A stretch of DNA of 35,634 bases from a candidate division WWE3 bacterium GW2011_GWB1_41_6 (GCA_000997355.1 LCBS01000010.1:1-35634); one strand, 5' to 3'. Counted from the first letter of the stretch, positions 26,355 through 34,439 are shown. Translations and numbers: made by a program. The notes: a model not told the origin generated them from the letters alone.

Positions 26355-26355
26355 T

Positions 26356-26880
26356 ATGTTCTATTATAAAAAGCAAATAAAACATAAAAGCATTACTCAC
26401 GAAAAAGGTATTGGACTGATCGAAACGATTGCTGCCATGGGTGTAGCTATGATCATTGTAACATCCATAGTATCACTGAGCGTTTATACTTTAAGAGCTT
26501 CAACAACAAGCAAGCTTATGATAATGGGCTCTAAGTATGCTACAGAGGAACTAGAGCGGCTAAGGGCTAAAAGGGATACCACCAACACTTGGCTCAGTTT
26601 TTATAACTCTGTTGTTCCTGCCTGTGATACTGTTGGGGAGTATTGTTATATAAATAGTTCATTAGGCATTGCTCAGGCTGTATCAACTACGGGAGAGGTT
26701 ATAAACACCGGCGGAGGCGAGAATATGAGAAGGTACTTCTGGGTAACCAATCCGAACGGAGGTGGTTTGAGTCCCGCGCAAAACATCCTTAGATTCAACG
26801 TCCGTGTAACTTGGGTAGTTGGGGGTCAAACAAAGAATACTTATATTTATACCGACCTTTCAAACTGGAGGAATTTATGA
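26356..26880 (+). CDS. GspI/PilV-like pseudopilin
   Basis: A 174-residue prepilin with leader to G18 and IGLIETIAAM (E5). The GLIE start and the helix AAMGVAMIIVTSIVSLSVYTL resemble GspI/PilV. KYATEELERLRAKRD after the helix is also usual for this group. The stop TGA overlaps the ATG of the next gene, so translation is coupled. It probably pairs with the neighbouring GspJ- and GspK-like proteins at the pilus tip. Confidence 0.8.
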   Translation: MFYYKKQIKHKSITHEKGIGLIETIAAMGVAMIIVTSIVSLSVYTLRASTTSKLMIMGSKYATEELERLRAKRDTTNTWLSFYNSVVPACDTVGEYCYINSSLGIAQAVSTTGEVINTGGGENMRRYFWVTNPNGGGLSPAQNILRFNVRVTWVVGGQTKNTYIYTDLSNWRNL

Positions 26881-27431
26881 TGATAAAAACATCTAAACCA
26901 GTGAACAACAAAGCCGCAGGATTCACTTTAATAGAACTTGTTGTCGTAGTTGCAATACTACTTGTAACTGTAGGTATCGCAGGAGATATTATTATTTCTT
27001 TAACAAGAACATTTGGAAAAACTCAGGTATCAAATGAAATTGAAAGCACTTCAAACTTTGTTCTGCTCAAGCTTGAAAAAGAGTTTAGGAGTGCGACCAG
27101 TGTTGTTACACCAGCGGCGGTAGGGGCCTCCGGAAATACACTACATTTTATTAATAAGAATGGAAAAAGAGTGTGTTATGTAGTGACAGCGGCCGGATTG
27201 CTGAATAGGAGTTTCGATACTGTTAATTGTGCCTCCCAAGCTCCTCTTACGGCGAACGATTCGGCAACAGGGGTTCTTGTTACCGGCACTCCTGCCTTTA
27301 CTCTCACGAGTGACAAACCTTATGTTATAAAAATAAACATGACATTCTCTTCGGCTACACCAAACCCCAGTACAACTTTTTCCGGCACAGTTACCCTTAA
27401 TAACACGTTAGTAGCACGGGGTTCCTACTAG
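26877..27431 (+). CDS. GspJ/PilW-like pseudopilin
   Basis: A 184-residue prepilin with leader to G15 and FTLIEL (E5), then a helix with VVVVAILLVTVGIAGDIII. FVLLKLEKEFRSA after the helix matches the GspJ/PilW pattern, followed by a beta-rich domain. The ribosome binding site GGAGG sits within the previous gene. Start is ATG 26877 or the adjacent ATG 26880. Confidence 0.8.
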   Translation: MMIKTSKPVNNKAAGFTLIELVVVVAILLVTVGIAGDIIISLTRTFGKTQVSNEIESTSNFVLLKLEKEFRSATSVVTPAAVGASGNTLHFINKNGKRVCYVVTAAGLLNRSFDTVNCASQAPLTANDSATGVLVTGTPAFTLTSDKPYVIKINMTFSSATPNPSTTFSGTVTLNNTLVARGSY

Positions 27432-27446
27432 ATCGGGATATACTAT

Positions 27447-28259
27447 ATGAAAGCTACCAATCAAAGCGGCCAGACCCTTATAATAATTGTTTTAGTCATG
27501 CTCATTGCTTTGGCCATTGGGGTTGGTATTTCCACTACTTTCATTTCTCATATAAGGAACCTAACTAATACGGATTCGTCCAACAGGGCAGTTGCAGTTG
27601 CTGAAGCAGGTGTGGAGAAGATGCTTGTATTACCGATGGCGACTTTAGAAGGCTACATAAACTTTGGTAACTGTGGAGCTGAATGTATTGTAAATATTAT
27701 AGGTGATGATGGTGTAGAGGCTAAGGCAGAGATAAGTTTGAGTTACCTTGGACGTTCAGCTGACCCTTTTCCGGTAGATCTCTCAGTAGCTGATATCTCG
27801 GAAGTTAATCTTAAAGGCTATCCTGACAATACAAACTTTCAAGTGTGTTGGAACGAACCGCCCTCCGGTGATGTACCTTCAATAACAGGTATGTTTTTTT
27901 ACGGTACAGTAGGAAGTTACGCGGTAGATAACTATGCTTATAACTCTACCGCATCATTGAATGGGAGTAATGGGTTTGATACAGCGGCAGGTTCGGGCGG
28001 GGATTCCAGTTGTTTTACGGTTACAGGAAGAGTCAACCCGGTAATTTTCAGACTTAAAGCTGTGTACAACAGTGTTGAAGCATTTATAGTCCCCGCGGTT
28101 GGCGCAACACTACCTTCTCAGGGTATTGTGGTCACATCGCAGGGTATGGTAGATGATCAAGTTAAAAAAGTAGTGGCGATAAAATCCGACCCTCATCTTC
28201 CCGGTGAATTTGATTATGTGTTGTACTCAAAGTCAGCAACTGACCCATTGTCCAATTAG
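27447..28259 (+). CDS. GspK/PilX-like minor pilin
   Basis: A 270-residue protein with a very short leader (G8) followed by QTLIIIVLVMLIALAIGVGI; Ile instead of Glu at +5 marks the GspK/PilX tip type. AVAEAGVEKMLVLP after the helix and the final LPGEFDYVLYS match the paralogue at 21806. It completes the H-I-J-K order and ends 23 bases before pilM. Lack of E5 in GspK is thought to place it at the very tip. Confidence 0.78.
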   Translation: MKATNQSGQTLIIIVLVMLIALAIGVGISTTFISHIRNLTNTDSSNRAVAVAEAGVEKMLVLPMATLEGYINFGNCGAECIVNIIGDDGVEAKAEISLSYLGRSADPFPVDLSVADISEVNLKGYPDNTNFQVCWNEPPSGDVPSITGMFFYGTVGSYAVDNYAYNSTASLNGSNGFDTAAGSGGDSSCFTVTGRVNPVIFRLKAVYNSVEAFIVPAVGATLPSQGIVVTSQGMVDDQVKKVVAIKSDPHLPGEFDYVLYSKSATDPLSN

Positions 28260-28276
28260 GTTCAAATATGTAAAAT
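28248..28276 (+). promoter_or_regulatory. pilM promoter, leaderless layout
   Basis: TTGTCC (28248-28253), a 17-base spacer and TAAAAT (28271-28276) lie 6 bases before the ATG at 28283. The platform genes pilM-pilN-pilO may thus be transcribed apart from the pilins. Confidence 0.55.
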
Positions 28277-28282
28277 ATAAGC

Positions 28283-29314
28283 ATGCCCATAGTAGGTCTT
28301 GATTTAGGTAGACATAATTTCCGTGCCGTGGAACTTGAAAAGGAGAAAGGTAAGAATATCCTTTTAAGGTACGGTTCATACGAAAATCAGCGCTTGAACA
28401 TGGAATCCGAAACTAAAGAGGATCTCATGGACTACTCCACTGCGATTAGAGACTTTTTCACCGAAACGGGTTTCAGAACCAATAATGTTGTTGTTTCACT
28501 TCCCGAACATCAGGTATATATGAGGATGATCAAAGTTCCCGAAATGAGCGACAAGGAACTTAAAAATTCGATTCAGTACGAGGCCGAACAGTACATTCCC
28601 CTTCCCCTCAAAGAAGTTAGCCTTTCCTATCAAAAAATTGACGATGAAACTGTGGAAAAAGGCAAGATGAATATTGAGTTGGTTGCTGCTAAAAAGAGCA
28701 TTTTGGAAAAGTATGTATCGATATTAAGAGGTGCAAAATTAATACCAAGGGGTATCGAACCTGAAACTATTGCTTTAGGTCGTGTTCTTGGAGATAATTC
28801 CGAGCATCCTTCAGCAAGCATTCTGGTGAATGTAGGATTTTCCGAAACGCTGATCATTATCACCTACCGCGGGTCAGTGAGGTTCACAAGAAGTGTATCA
28901 GTAGGTGGGGATGTTCTAACTAGGTCTATATCACAAGGATTGAGTCTTGATTATGTGCAAGCAGAGGAATATAAGAAGGTTTACGGTCTTGATATCAATC
29001 AGGTAGAAGGTAAGATATATAATATTTTGAAGCCGGTTTTTGATAATATTATTTTGGAAGTAAAGAGATCAAAAATATTCTTTACAACTCACAATCCAAA
29101 CATTAGTATTAATAGGATGATACTTTCCGGAGGAACTGCCCTGATGCCGGGACTTTTCTTCTACATGGCCAACAATTTGGATTTCGAGGTAGAACTCGCA
29201 AATCCTTGGAAGAACATCGAGTTCTCCGAAAAAGTTATCTCCCAGAAGGACAGGTTACTGGAACAAGGGCCGATATATACGACAGCGGTCGGTCTTGCTT
29301 TAAAAGAAGTATAA
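28283..29314 (+). CDS. pilM: Type IV pilus assembly protein PilM
   Basis: A 343-residue actin-like cytoplasmic protein of the pilus alignment complex. Family features are the N-terminal phosphate loop VGLDLGRHNFRAVEL, SLPEHQVYMRMIKVPEM, the QYEAEQYIPLPL helix and the late ILSGGTALMPGL nucleotide loop. It binds the cytoplasmic N-terminus of PilN. First of a tight pilM-pilN-pilO run (gaps of 4 and 2 bases). Confidence 0.95.
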   Translation: MPIVGLDLGRHNFRAVELEKEKGKNILLRYGSYENQRLNMESETKEDLMDYSTAIRDFFTETGFRTNNVVVSLPEHQVYMRMIKVPEMSDKELKNSIQYEAEQYIPLPLKEVSLSYQKIDDETVEKGKMNIELVAAKKSILEKYVSILRGAKLIPRGIEPETIALGRVLGDNSEHPSASILVNVGFSETLIIITYRGSVRFTRSVSVGGDVLTRSISQGLSLDYVQAEEYKKVYGLDINQVEGKIYNILKPVFDNIILEVKRSKIFFTTHNPNISINRMILSGGTALMPGLFFYMANNLDFEVELANPWKNIEFSEKVISQKDRLLEQGPIYTTAVGLALKEV

Positions 29315-29318
29315 AAAT

Positions 29319-29873
29319 ATGTCACAAAGCATAAACCTGATTCCTCAGGAGGAAAAACAAGAACAAAGTAAAACCCAGCTCGTTAAGTTGAGCACTCTTT
29401 TCACAATACTACTTTTAATAGTTGTGGGTCTTTTGTCAGCGTATTTTTTTTACCAGGTTACAGGTATAAAAGGTCAGATCCGGGAGCACGAAAACAATAT
29501 CGAGGATTTACGCACCGAAATTCAAGGACTTTCCACAATAGAAATTAGCGCGCGCAACCTTGATACCAGATTTCATGCGTTAAAGTCCATATATACGTCC
29601 AGGGTATACTTCTCGGGACTTCTTGATGAGATTAATAAGCATGTTCCTGAGACGATAATTTTGATGGATATGACAGTCAACCCCGGTAATAAAGTTACTA
29701 TCACGGGCGAATCTAACGACTATATTTCAATTTCTAAATTTATTACCGACCTATCCGCGGATGAAAAAATATTTGCAACTGTAACATTAAACAGCGTAAG
29801 CCTGGAGAACAGGGCTAACAAGATCACGTTCTTTATTTTGGTTGAGTATAAGCCGGAGGCTTTAATGAGGTAA
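29319..29873 (+). CDS. pilN: Type IV pilus assembly protein PilN
   Basis: A 184-residue bitopic membrane protein. It opens with SINLIPQEE, the conserved peptide that docks in PilM, has one membrane helix (about 23-45), a short coiled coil (about 47-75) and a small ferredoxin-like periplasmic/outer domain. It forms dimers with PilO. No ribosome binding site of its own is seen, so coupling to pilM is likely. Confidence 0.92.
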   Translation: MSQSINLIPQEEKQEQSKTQLVKLSTLFTILLLIVVGLLSAYFFYQVTGIKGQIREHENNIEDLRTEIQGLSTIEISARNLDTRFHALKSIYTSRVYFSGLLDEINKHVPETIILMDMTVNPGNKVTITGESNDYISISKFITDLSADEKIFATVTLNSVSLENRANKITFFILVEYKPEALMR

Positions 29874-29875
29874 AT

Positions 29876-30724
29876 ATGAACTTATCTTCTAGAACAAATT
29901 TTGATGCACAAACAAGCGCGTTGAAAGACACTTTAGTGAATTTCATTATTCCTTTGATATCGTTGGGCGCAACGGCTTTCCTTGTTCTTGTTATCTTTTA
30001 TCCGTCATACAGAGCACTTCCCAAACTTAAGCATGACAAGGAAGCCAAAGAAGTTCTAAACAACACTTTAGAGTCAAAGAGGAACACATTAAAGAAGCTT
30101 CTTGATTATATGAGCGTGGTAGATGAGAACTCAGCATTGGTAAAGGATGTGCTTGTGGAAGTAGCCATGGTGCCTGAACTTCTTACACAAATTGACATGA
30201 TCGCAACCGAGTCAGGTCTTGAGGTTACTAAAATGAACTATTCATTTACCGATCTTGGCGTTGCGCCTACGGTAAATGAGACCGAAGTCTCCACAGCAAC
30301 GAGCAGCTCATATAAAGTAGTAAACGTTACCATGGGTGCTAAGGGTAACATGGAGCAGTTTACGAACTTTCTAAGGAACCTGGAAAACTCGGCACGTCTG
30401 GTGGATGTGGAATCGTTCAGGTATAGCAATGACACGAGTGAAGAATCTACAGGATTGGTTATAACATTTGATCTAAAATCCCCATACCTTTTTGTAGAAT
30501 CCACGGCAGTGACTGACGATGCCGTTACGCTTGATATTACTGACCCGGAGTTCACAAGTATGATCAACAAAATAAAAGGACTCAAATATTATAGGATCTC
30601 TATAGACGAAATATCCTCAAAAGTGGTGCAGGAAGCTTCCGAAAGCGCCGAAGAGAAAACTACTCAAGATGTAGTTGTAGAAGAAGAGGATGCGCTGGAA
30701 GATAATCCGTTCGGAGGGAACTAG
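29876..30724 (+). CDS. pilO: Type IV pilus assembly protein PilO
   Basis: A 282-residue bitopic protein: membrane helix at about 21-44, coiled coil at about 50-85, then a PilO-type domain and a C-terminal acidic tail (VVEEEDALEDNP) that is longer than in the family and probably disordered. GAGG upstream is a usable ribosome binding site. The stop TAG shares two bases with the trmD stop on the other strand. No PilP or PilQ follows, fitting a cell without an outer membrane. Confidence 0.88.
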   Translation: MNLSSRTNFDAQTSALKDTLVNFIIPLISLGATAFLVLVIFYPSYRALPKLKHDKEAKEVLNNTLESKRNTLKKLLDYMSVVDENSALVKDVLVEVAMVPELLTQIDMIATESGLEVTKMNYSFTDLGVAPTVNETEVSTATSSSYKVVNVTMGAKGNMEQFTNFLRNLENSARLVDVESFRYSNDTSEESTGLVITFDLKSPYLFVESTAVTDDAVTLDITDPEFTSMINKIKGLKYYRISIDEISSKVVQEASESAEEKTTQDVVVEEEDALEDNPFGGN

Positions 30725-31362
30725 TCGATCTTTGTACTGTTTTCCTTTTTCCATTTCTCAATTTCTTTATGGTTTCCCGATAATAGAACTTCAGGCACTT
30801 TCATTCCTTTAAAGTCCTCAGGGCGTGTGTATTGAGGGTGTTCAAGAAAACCGTTTTCAAATGATTCTTTTGCCGCAGCGTCTTCTTTTTCTAACACACC
30901 CGGCAGCAGCCTGGTGACACTTTCCATTATAGCAAGAGCAGGTAATTCCCCTCCCGACAGCACATAGTCTCCCACAGATACACTCTCGTCCACAAGATGT
31001 TCTTCAACCCTCGCGTCAACACCCTCATAGCGCCCGCAAATTAAAGTTATCTGCTGCAGACCCGCATACTCACCCGCCTTCTTTTGGTCGAACTTTTTTC
31101 CTCGTGGCGACATGAGTACTGTTCTTTCCTTATTCTCTATCCGGCCCAGAGCTTTGCTTATCGGCTCTACCATCAATACCATACCCGTTCCTCCGCCATA
31201 AGGTTTACCATCCACGGTTCCGTAGCTATCAAGCGCGTAATCTCTTAGATTATGGAGATTTACTTTCAGTAAGCCTTTTTGAATAGCTTTTTTAAAAGGG
31301 AGATGGTTTAGATGTTCTTCAAATAGTTCGGGGAAGAGTGTGATAACGTCAAAGGTCAGCAT
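30721..31362 (-). CDS. trmD: tRNA (guanine37-N1)-methyltransferase TrmD
   Basis: A 213-residue SPOUT methyltransferase making m1G37 in tRNA, which prevents frameshifting. It starts MLTFDVITLFPELF; the knot motifs are visible as PYGGGTGMVLMVEP, LICGRYEGVDARV and SVGDYVLSGGELPAL. Last gene of the rpmF-to-trmD run and overlapping khpA by 14 bases. I use ATG 31362 rather than the longer frame. It ends back-to-back with pilO with no spacer or terminator. Confidence 0.95.
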   Translation of the reverse strand: MLTFDVITLFPELFEEHLNHLPFKKAIQKGLLKVNLHNLRDYALDSYGTVDGKPYGGGTGMVLMVEPISKALGRIENKERTVLMSPRGKKFDQKKAGEYAGLQQITLICGRYEGVDARVEEHLVDESVSVGDYVLSGGELPALAIMESVTRLLPGVLEKEDAAAKESFENGFLEHPQYTRPEDFKGMKVPEVLLSGNHKEIEKWKKENSTKID

Positions 31363-31615
31363 CTTCGGTTTTACCTTCAGGTTCGGCGAGTTCCAAATTG
31401 ATCCTAACCCCATCCTTGATCGCTTTAGCCCTTGTCAAAGCCCTTATACTTTTTATAGTCCTGCCCTCTTTACCGATGACCAGACCCATATCGTCCTGTG
31501 AAACAGTAACACGGTAATTGTATGTATTGTCTACTTCGTTAAAAGTGTCAGTGACCTGGACTTCTTCCGGACGGGTTACGATTTGTTTGATTAAGTATTC
31601 TATAAACTCTTTCAT
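31349..31615 (-). CDS. khpA: KH-domain RNA-binding protein KhpA
   Basis: An 88-residue protein with a single type II KH domain; the GxxG loop is in GLVIGKEGRTIKSIRALTRA (about residues 44-63). KhpA binds RNA and in Firmicutes works with KhpB in cell-size control and translation. The ATG overlaps the rpsP stop (ATGA). The rpsP-khpA-trmD order is widespread in bacteria. Confidence 0.92.
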   Translation of the reverse strand: MKEFIEYLIKQIVTRPEEVQVTDTFNEVDNTYNYRVTVSQDDMGLVIGKEGRTIKSIRALTRAKAIKDGVRINLELAEPEGKTEDADL

Positions 31616-31920
31616 TCTGATTTTTCTTCTGTTTGTTCGGTATCTTCCTTAGCAGTTTTACTTCCGGGTGCGTATTTTACATATTTGTAAGTTCCGGCCA
31701 AAAGATCGTCAATGGCTTTTGTGGTCATCGCACCTTGTTTTTGCCACTTTTCTACTTTTTCCTTATCAATCTTAAGTTGCGCGGGATTCATGGAAGGGTT
31801 GTAATATCCTAAAACTTCCAGGTATTTACCCGTTCTTTTATCACGTGTATTGGCAACCACAACTTTGTAGCTTGGTGCGTTCTTCTTTCCTACCTTTGCG
31901 AGTCTAATTGTTACTGACAT
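31612..31920 (-). CDS. rpsP: 30S ribosomal protein bS16
   Basis: A 102-residue bS16. The core MSVTIRLAKVGKKNAPSYKV and LGYYNP are typical; the last 25 residues are an extra Lys/Glu/Thr-rich tail beyond the usual length of about 80. Translation is coupled to khpA. A clean promoter lies in the short gap after rnc, so rpsP-khpA-trmD can be transcribed alone. Confidence 0.95.
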   Translation of the reverse strand: MSVTIRLAKVGKKNAPSYKVVVANTRDKRTGKYLEVLGYYNPSMNPAQLKIDKEKVEKWQKQGAMTTKAIDDLLAGTYKYVKYAPGSKTAKEDTEQTEEKSE

Positions 31921-31928
31921 ACTGTGAG

Positions 31929-31957
31929 ATTTTAACAGAGCATCTATAATTTGTCTA
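31929..31957 (-). promoter_or_regulatory. rpsP promoter, leaderless layout
   Basis: On the minus strand TAGACA (31952-31957), a 17-base spacer and the extended -10 TGTTAAAAT (31929-31937) precede the ATG at 31920 by 8 bases. The -35 lies inside the end of rnc. No ribosome binding site is present. Confidence 0.6.
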
Positions 31958-32630
31958 ATGCATCAATCGCTGCTTGCTGTTCAGCTTTCTGCTTGCTTTT
32001 TCCGGTTCCCTCGCCTTTAAGGGAAGTACCTAAATATACACCAACTTTGAACGTTTTTTCATGGTCAGCGCCCCAGGATTCCAGTACTTCGTAAGATGGG
32101 GTGACTCCAAAACGTTCCTGTGCTATTTCCTGGAACTTAGATTTAGCGTCTTTGTATTGCTCCCTTTTTACAATATCTTCGACCTTATAGAACAGTTCTT
32201 TTTGAACGAACTCCCTGCAGAATTCCAAACCACATTCTTTATACAATGCACCTAAAACAGCTTCAAAGGTGTTAGCCAGAATATATTCCCGGTCACGGCC
32301 ACCGCTTGCCTCTTCACCGTTTGATAATAACAGGAAATGCCCGTACCCAAGTCTGCGTGATTCCTCAGCCAGTGAGGGTGTGCAGACTATTGCTGCTCGG
32401 AAATTGGTCAAGTCCCCTTCAGGTGATTTTTCGTATGTATGAAATAGGAATTCTGATGACAAAAGCTGTAGTACGGCATCCCCAAGAAACTCCAATCTTT
32501 CGTTGGAAGGGTTGGGGTAATTTGGATGTTCGTTCAGGTATGACCTGTGTGTAAACGCAGTTTTAAACAATTCGGTGTTTTCTATTGGTGTACCTAGTAT
32601 TATTGAGAGTTTGGCGGTATCGATTTCCAT
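31944..32630 (-). CDS. rnc: Ribonuclease III
   Basis: A 228-residue dsRNA endonuclease for rRNA and mRNA processing. The RNase III signature NERLEFLGDAVLQL (about 43-56) holds the catalytic acidic residues, with partner residues in NTFEAVLGALY (about 119-129). A C-terminal dsRNA-binding domain follows (KSKFQEIAQERFG to KSKQKAEQQAA). A possible -10, TAGAAT, ends 6 bases before the ATG. It lies 15 bases downstream of the acyl-carrier-like gene. Confidence 0.96.
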   Translation of the reverse strand: MEIDTAKLSIILGTPIENTELFKTAFTHRSYLNEHPNYPNPSNERLEFLGDAVLQLLSSEFLFHTYEKSPEGDLTNFRAAIVCTPSLAEESRRLGYGHFLLLSNGEEASGGRDREYILANTFEAVLGALYKECGLEFCREFVQKELFYKVEDIVKREQYKDAKSKFQEIAQERFGVTPSYEVLESWGADHEKTFKVGVYLGTSLKGEGTGKSKQKAEQQAAIDALDKL

Positions 32631-32645
32631 AGTACTATTCTAGCT

Positions 32646-32879
32646 CTAGTCCAGTTTTTCCGAAAGGATATCCATTAGGCTTTCGACCGAATCGATGTTA
32701 TCCCTTTCTTCTACAAGGTCCGTTTTGTACGTTTCCTCAAGTTCTTCGAGGATGTCGATGAGTTCCATCTCGCTTACATTCAAGTCATCCTCAAAAAAGG
32801 ATTCTTTTGTGATCTCGGAAGGTTCCAGACCGGTTCTTTCGGAGACTAGCTCTTTTATTATTTGTAAATAGTTACTCAT
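32646..32879 (-). CDS. Acyl carrier protein-like protein without the phosphopantetheine serine
   Basis: A 77-residue acidic four-helix protein that aligns with ACP over its length. In an ungapped alignment the DSL attachment site becomes SEM (EDDLNVSEMELIDI), so Glu replaces the serine; a serine is present one place earlier. It may not carry a 4'-phosphopantetheine, or may use the shifted serine. No fatty-acid genes are nearby; the neighbours are nusB (ATGA overlap) and rnc, as ACP often precedes rnc. A structural or RNA-processing partner role is possible. Confidence 0.75.
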   Translation of the reverse strand: MSNYLQIIKELVSERTGLEPSEITKESFFEDDLNVSEMELIDILEELEETYKTDLVEERDNIDSVESLMDILSEKLD

Positions 32880-33304
32880 ATTTTATGCTCTTTCTTATGC
32901 TCGATAACGTTTCCCAACACTCCGTTAACGAACCTTTGCGATGTGTCGTTCCCAAACTCTTTTGCCAATTCCACAGCTTCGTCAACGGCGACTTTTTCAG
33001 GCACGCTTTTGCTATATAAAAGTTCATATATAGCTATCCTCAAAATGACCAGATCAACCTTCGATATCTTATCAAGTGGCCACTCAGGAGCCGACATTTC
33101 AATAATTCTATCGATGTCGTTGTTGCTCTTTTTAACGCCTTCTATTATGGATTTCGTCAATTCCGGGTCCGCATCCTCATACCCTAGTAAGTCTTGTGCC
33201 AGCAGCAAACATTCCTCGTCGTTTATCTCAGAGAATAGCCAGCAAAAAATACTTGTCAAAGCAAGTTTTCTGGCTGTGTGTCTGGGATCAGTTCTTGACT
33301 TCAT
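32876..33304 (-). CDS. nusB: Transcription antitermination factor NusB
   Basis: A 142-residue all-helical protein that with NusE binds boxA RNA in rRNA antitermination. Family features are RHTARKLALTSIF at the N-terminus, LDKISKVDLVILRIAIYELL and VAVDEAVELAKEFG followed by RFVNGVLGNV. ATG 33304 gives the typical start; TTG 33310 would add two residues. Its stop overlaps the next ATG, so it is coupled to the ACP-like gene. Confidence 0.93.
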   Translation of the reverse strand: MKSRTDPRHTARKLALTSIFCWLFSEINDEECLLLAQDLLGYEDADPELTKSIIEGVKKSNNDIDRIIEMSAPEWPLDKISKVDLVILRIAIYELLYSKSVPEKVAVDEAVELAKEFGNDTSQRFVNGVLGNVIEHKKEHKI

Positions 33305-33320
33305 TTTCAATTCGAACTTT

Positions 33321-33467
33321 TTAGAGTTCGATTCTTTCCTCTACGTGAGCTCTCTTATAAGCTTTTCCGTCTTTGGTCTTTACGGCTTTTACTTCAGCTC
33401 TTGTATAGTGAGCGTTTCTACCTTTTCTGGTTCTACTCTTACTTTTTCGTCTTTTTGGTACTGCCAT
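33321..33467 (-). CDS. rpmF: 50S ribosomal protein bL32
   Basis: A 48-residue protein too short for common ORF cut-offs. It starts MAVPKRRKSKSRTRKGRNAH, the classic bL32 beginning, and is strongly basic. The zinc-binding cysteines found in some bL32 are absent, as in many CPR and other C-minus forms. Ribosome binding site AAGGAT lies 10 bases before the ATG. It is the first gene of the run to nusB and trmD. Confidence 0.92.
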   Translation of the reverse strand: MAVPKRRKSKSRTRKGRNAHYTRAEVKAVKTKDGKAYKRAHVEERIEL

Positions 33468-33623
33468 ATAGGTATTATCCTTAATAGAACTTATTTAATC
33501 AAGCTCTTTAACTGGGTAAATATAGTGGGGATAGATGGTTTTGTCAAATACTTGTTTATGTTATTATAAAGTTCGTAGTTTTATCACATAAATCCCAACT
33601 ATTTCAATAGAAGGAGCAGACAC

Positions 33624-33842
33624 GTGACTAACAGCGCTTTAGATCTGATGGCAAAACCTATTTTGTTGACCGAACTTTTGAAGAAACCCGGCTGGAAGCG
33701 TTTTGACCGAGGTATCGGTGTACCCGCACATGTGATTCTTCGGGGACCGAATGATATGCGCAACGTACCATATCATGTGTACGGGCGTATGACCAAGGCA
33801 CCTTATATTTGCGTTGGCGGGCGTAAAGTGATCCTTAGCTGA
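33624..33842 (+). CDS. Unknown 72-residue protein
   Basis: A 72-residue protein starting at GTG 33624 with a good ribosome binding site (AAGGAG, 8 bases). It has no membrane segment. Features are LLTELLKKPGWKRFDRGIG, an HVILRGPNDMRNVPYHVYG core and a basic C-terminus with VGGRKVIL. It looks folded and basic enough to bind nucleic acid or the ribosome. It is divergent from rpmF and convergent with rsmD. I recognise no family. Confidence 0.65.
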   Translation: MTNSALDLMAKPILLTELLKKPGWKRFDRGIGVPAHVILRGPNDMRNVPYHVYGRMTKAPYICVGGRKVILS

Positions 33843-33867
33843 TCATAAAGTAAAAACTACAATTTAT

Positions 33868-33918
33868 AATGAGTATTCTAAAGCAGTAGATTAATTATTC
33901 AGCTTTAGGATACTCATT
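33868..33918. terminator. 17-bp inverted repeat between convergent genes, likely bidirectional terminator
   Basis: Arms at 33868-33884 and 33902-33918 match over 17 bp with one G-U position and a 17-base loop. The rsmD stop codon is in the loop and the right arm is rsmD coding sequence. T-rich sequence follows on both strands (CTTGTTTT on plus). It could end both the small unknown gene and rsmD. Confidence 0.6.
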
Positions 33919-34439
33919 CTTGTTTTACCATATTTACGCTGGTCATCTATTTTCAAGTTTGAATCCTGAAGCAGGTATTCAATATCCAATTTTTCTCCAT
34001 GTAAAAAGAATATTAAACCGTCTTTCTCAAGGATCTCCCCAAGGTTTTTTACCAGGAACTTGTGAGCCGAATCCTCGTAAAACGGGTCTACAAAAATTAT
34101 GTCGTATTTATCTGATGTATTTGCTACGAACTTTACCGCATCGCTCATATGAGCCTCCGCTTTTTCTTCAAATCCGCAGTTCTTGATATTTTCCTGGATG
34201 GACATGCGGGCGTTCCACTGTTCGTCAACAAGATCACACCACAGTGCTCCCCTGCTCAATGCTTCCAGTCCCAGATTACCGCTGCCTGCGAACAGATCAA
34301 GACACCTGGCGTCATCTACTTTTTCACCAATGATTGAGAAAATAGCCAGTTTCACAATTTCCTGAACAGGGCGTATTCCCTGTATCTCAGGGACTTTTAG
34401 TCTCTTATTTTTTGCTGTTCCGGACGTGATTCTTAACAT
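33891..34439 (-). CDS. rsmD: 16S rRNA (guanine966-N2)-methyltransferase RsmD
   Basis: A 182-residue Rossmann-fold methyltransferase. MLRITSGTAKNKRLKVP is the conserved start; SAM-binding motif I is LDLFAGSGNLGLEALSRGA; the catalytic motif reads FVDPFYED where family members usually have DPPY. It methylates 16S rRNA in the 30S head. It lies 5 bases after recG in the same direction. The Pro to Phe change in motif IV is unusual, though the N2-methylating Asp-Pro is kept. Confidence 0.88.
   Translation of the reverse strand: MLRITSGTAKNKRLKVPEIQGIRPVQEIVKLAIFSIIGEKVDDARCLDLFAGSGNLGLEALSRGALWCDLVDEQWNARMSIQENIKNCGFEEKAEAHMSDAVKFVANTSDKYDIIFVDPFYEDSAHKFLVKNLGEILEKDGLIFFLHGEKLDIEYLLQDSNLKIDDQRKYGKTRMSILKLNN

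Noticed and set aside
28283-30724. Search for PilP/PilQ secretin downstream of PilM/N/O
   Set aside because: The next gene is trmD on the other strand and no secretin-like sequence exists in the window.
32943-33569. 208-codon plus-strand ORF opposite nusB and rpmF
   Set aside because: It covers two well-supported genes on the minus strand and has a low-complexity Ser/Phe/Leu make-up typical of antisense frames.
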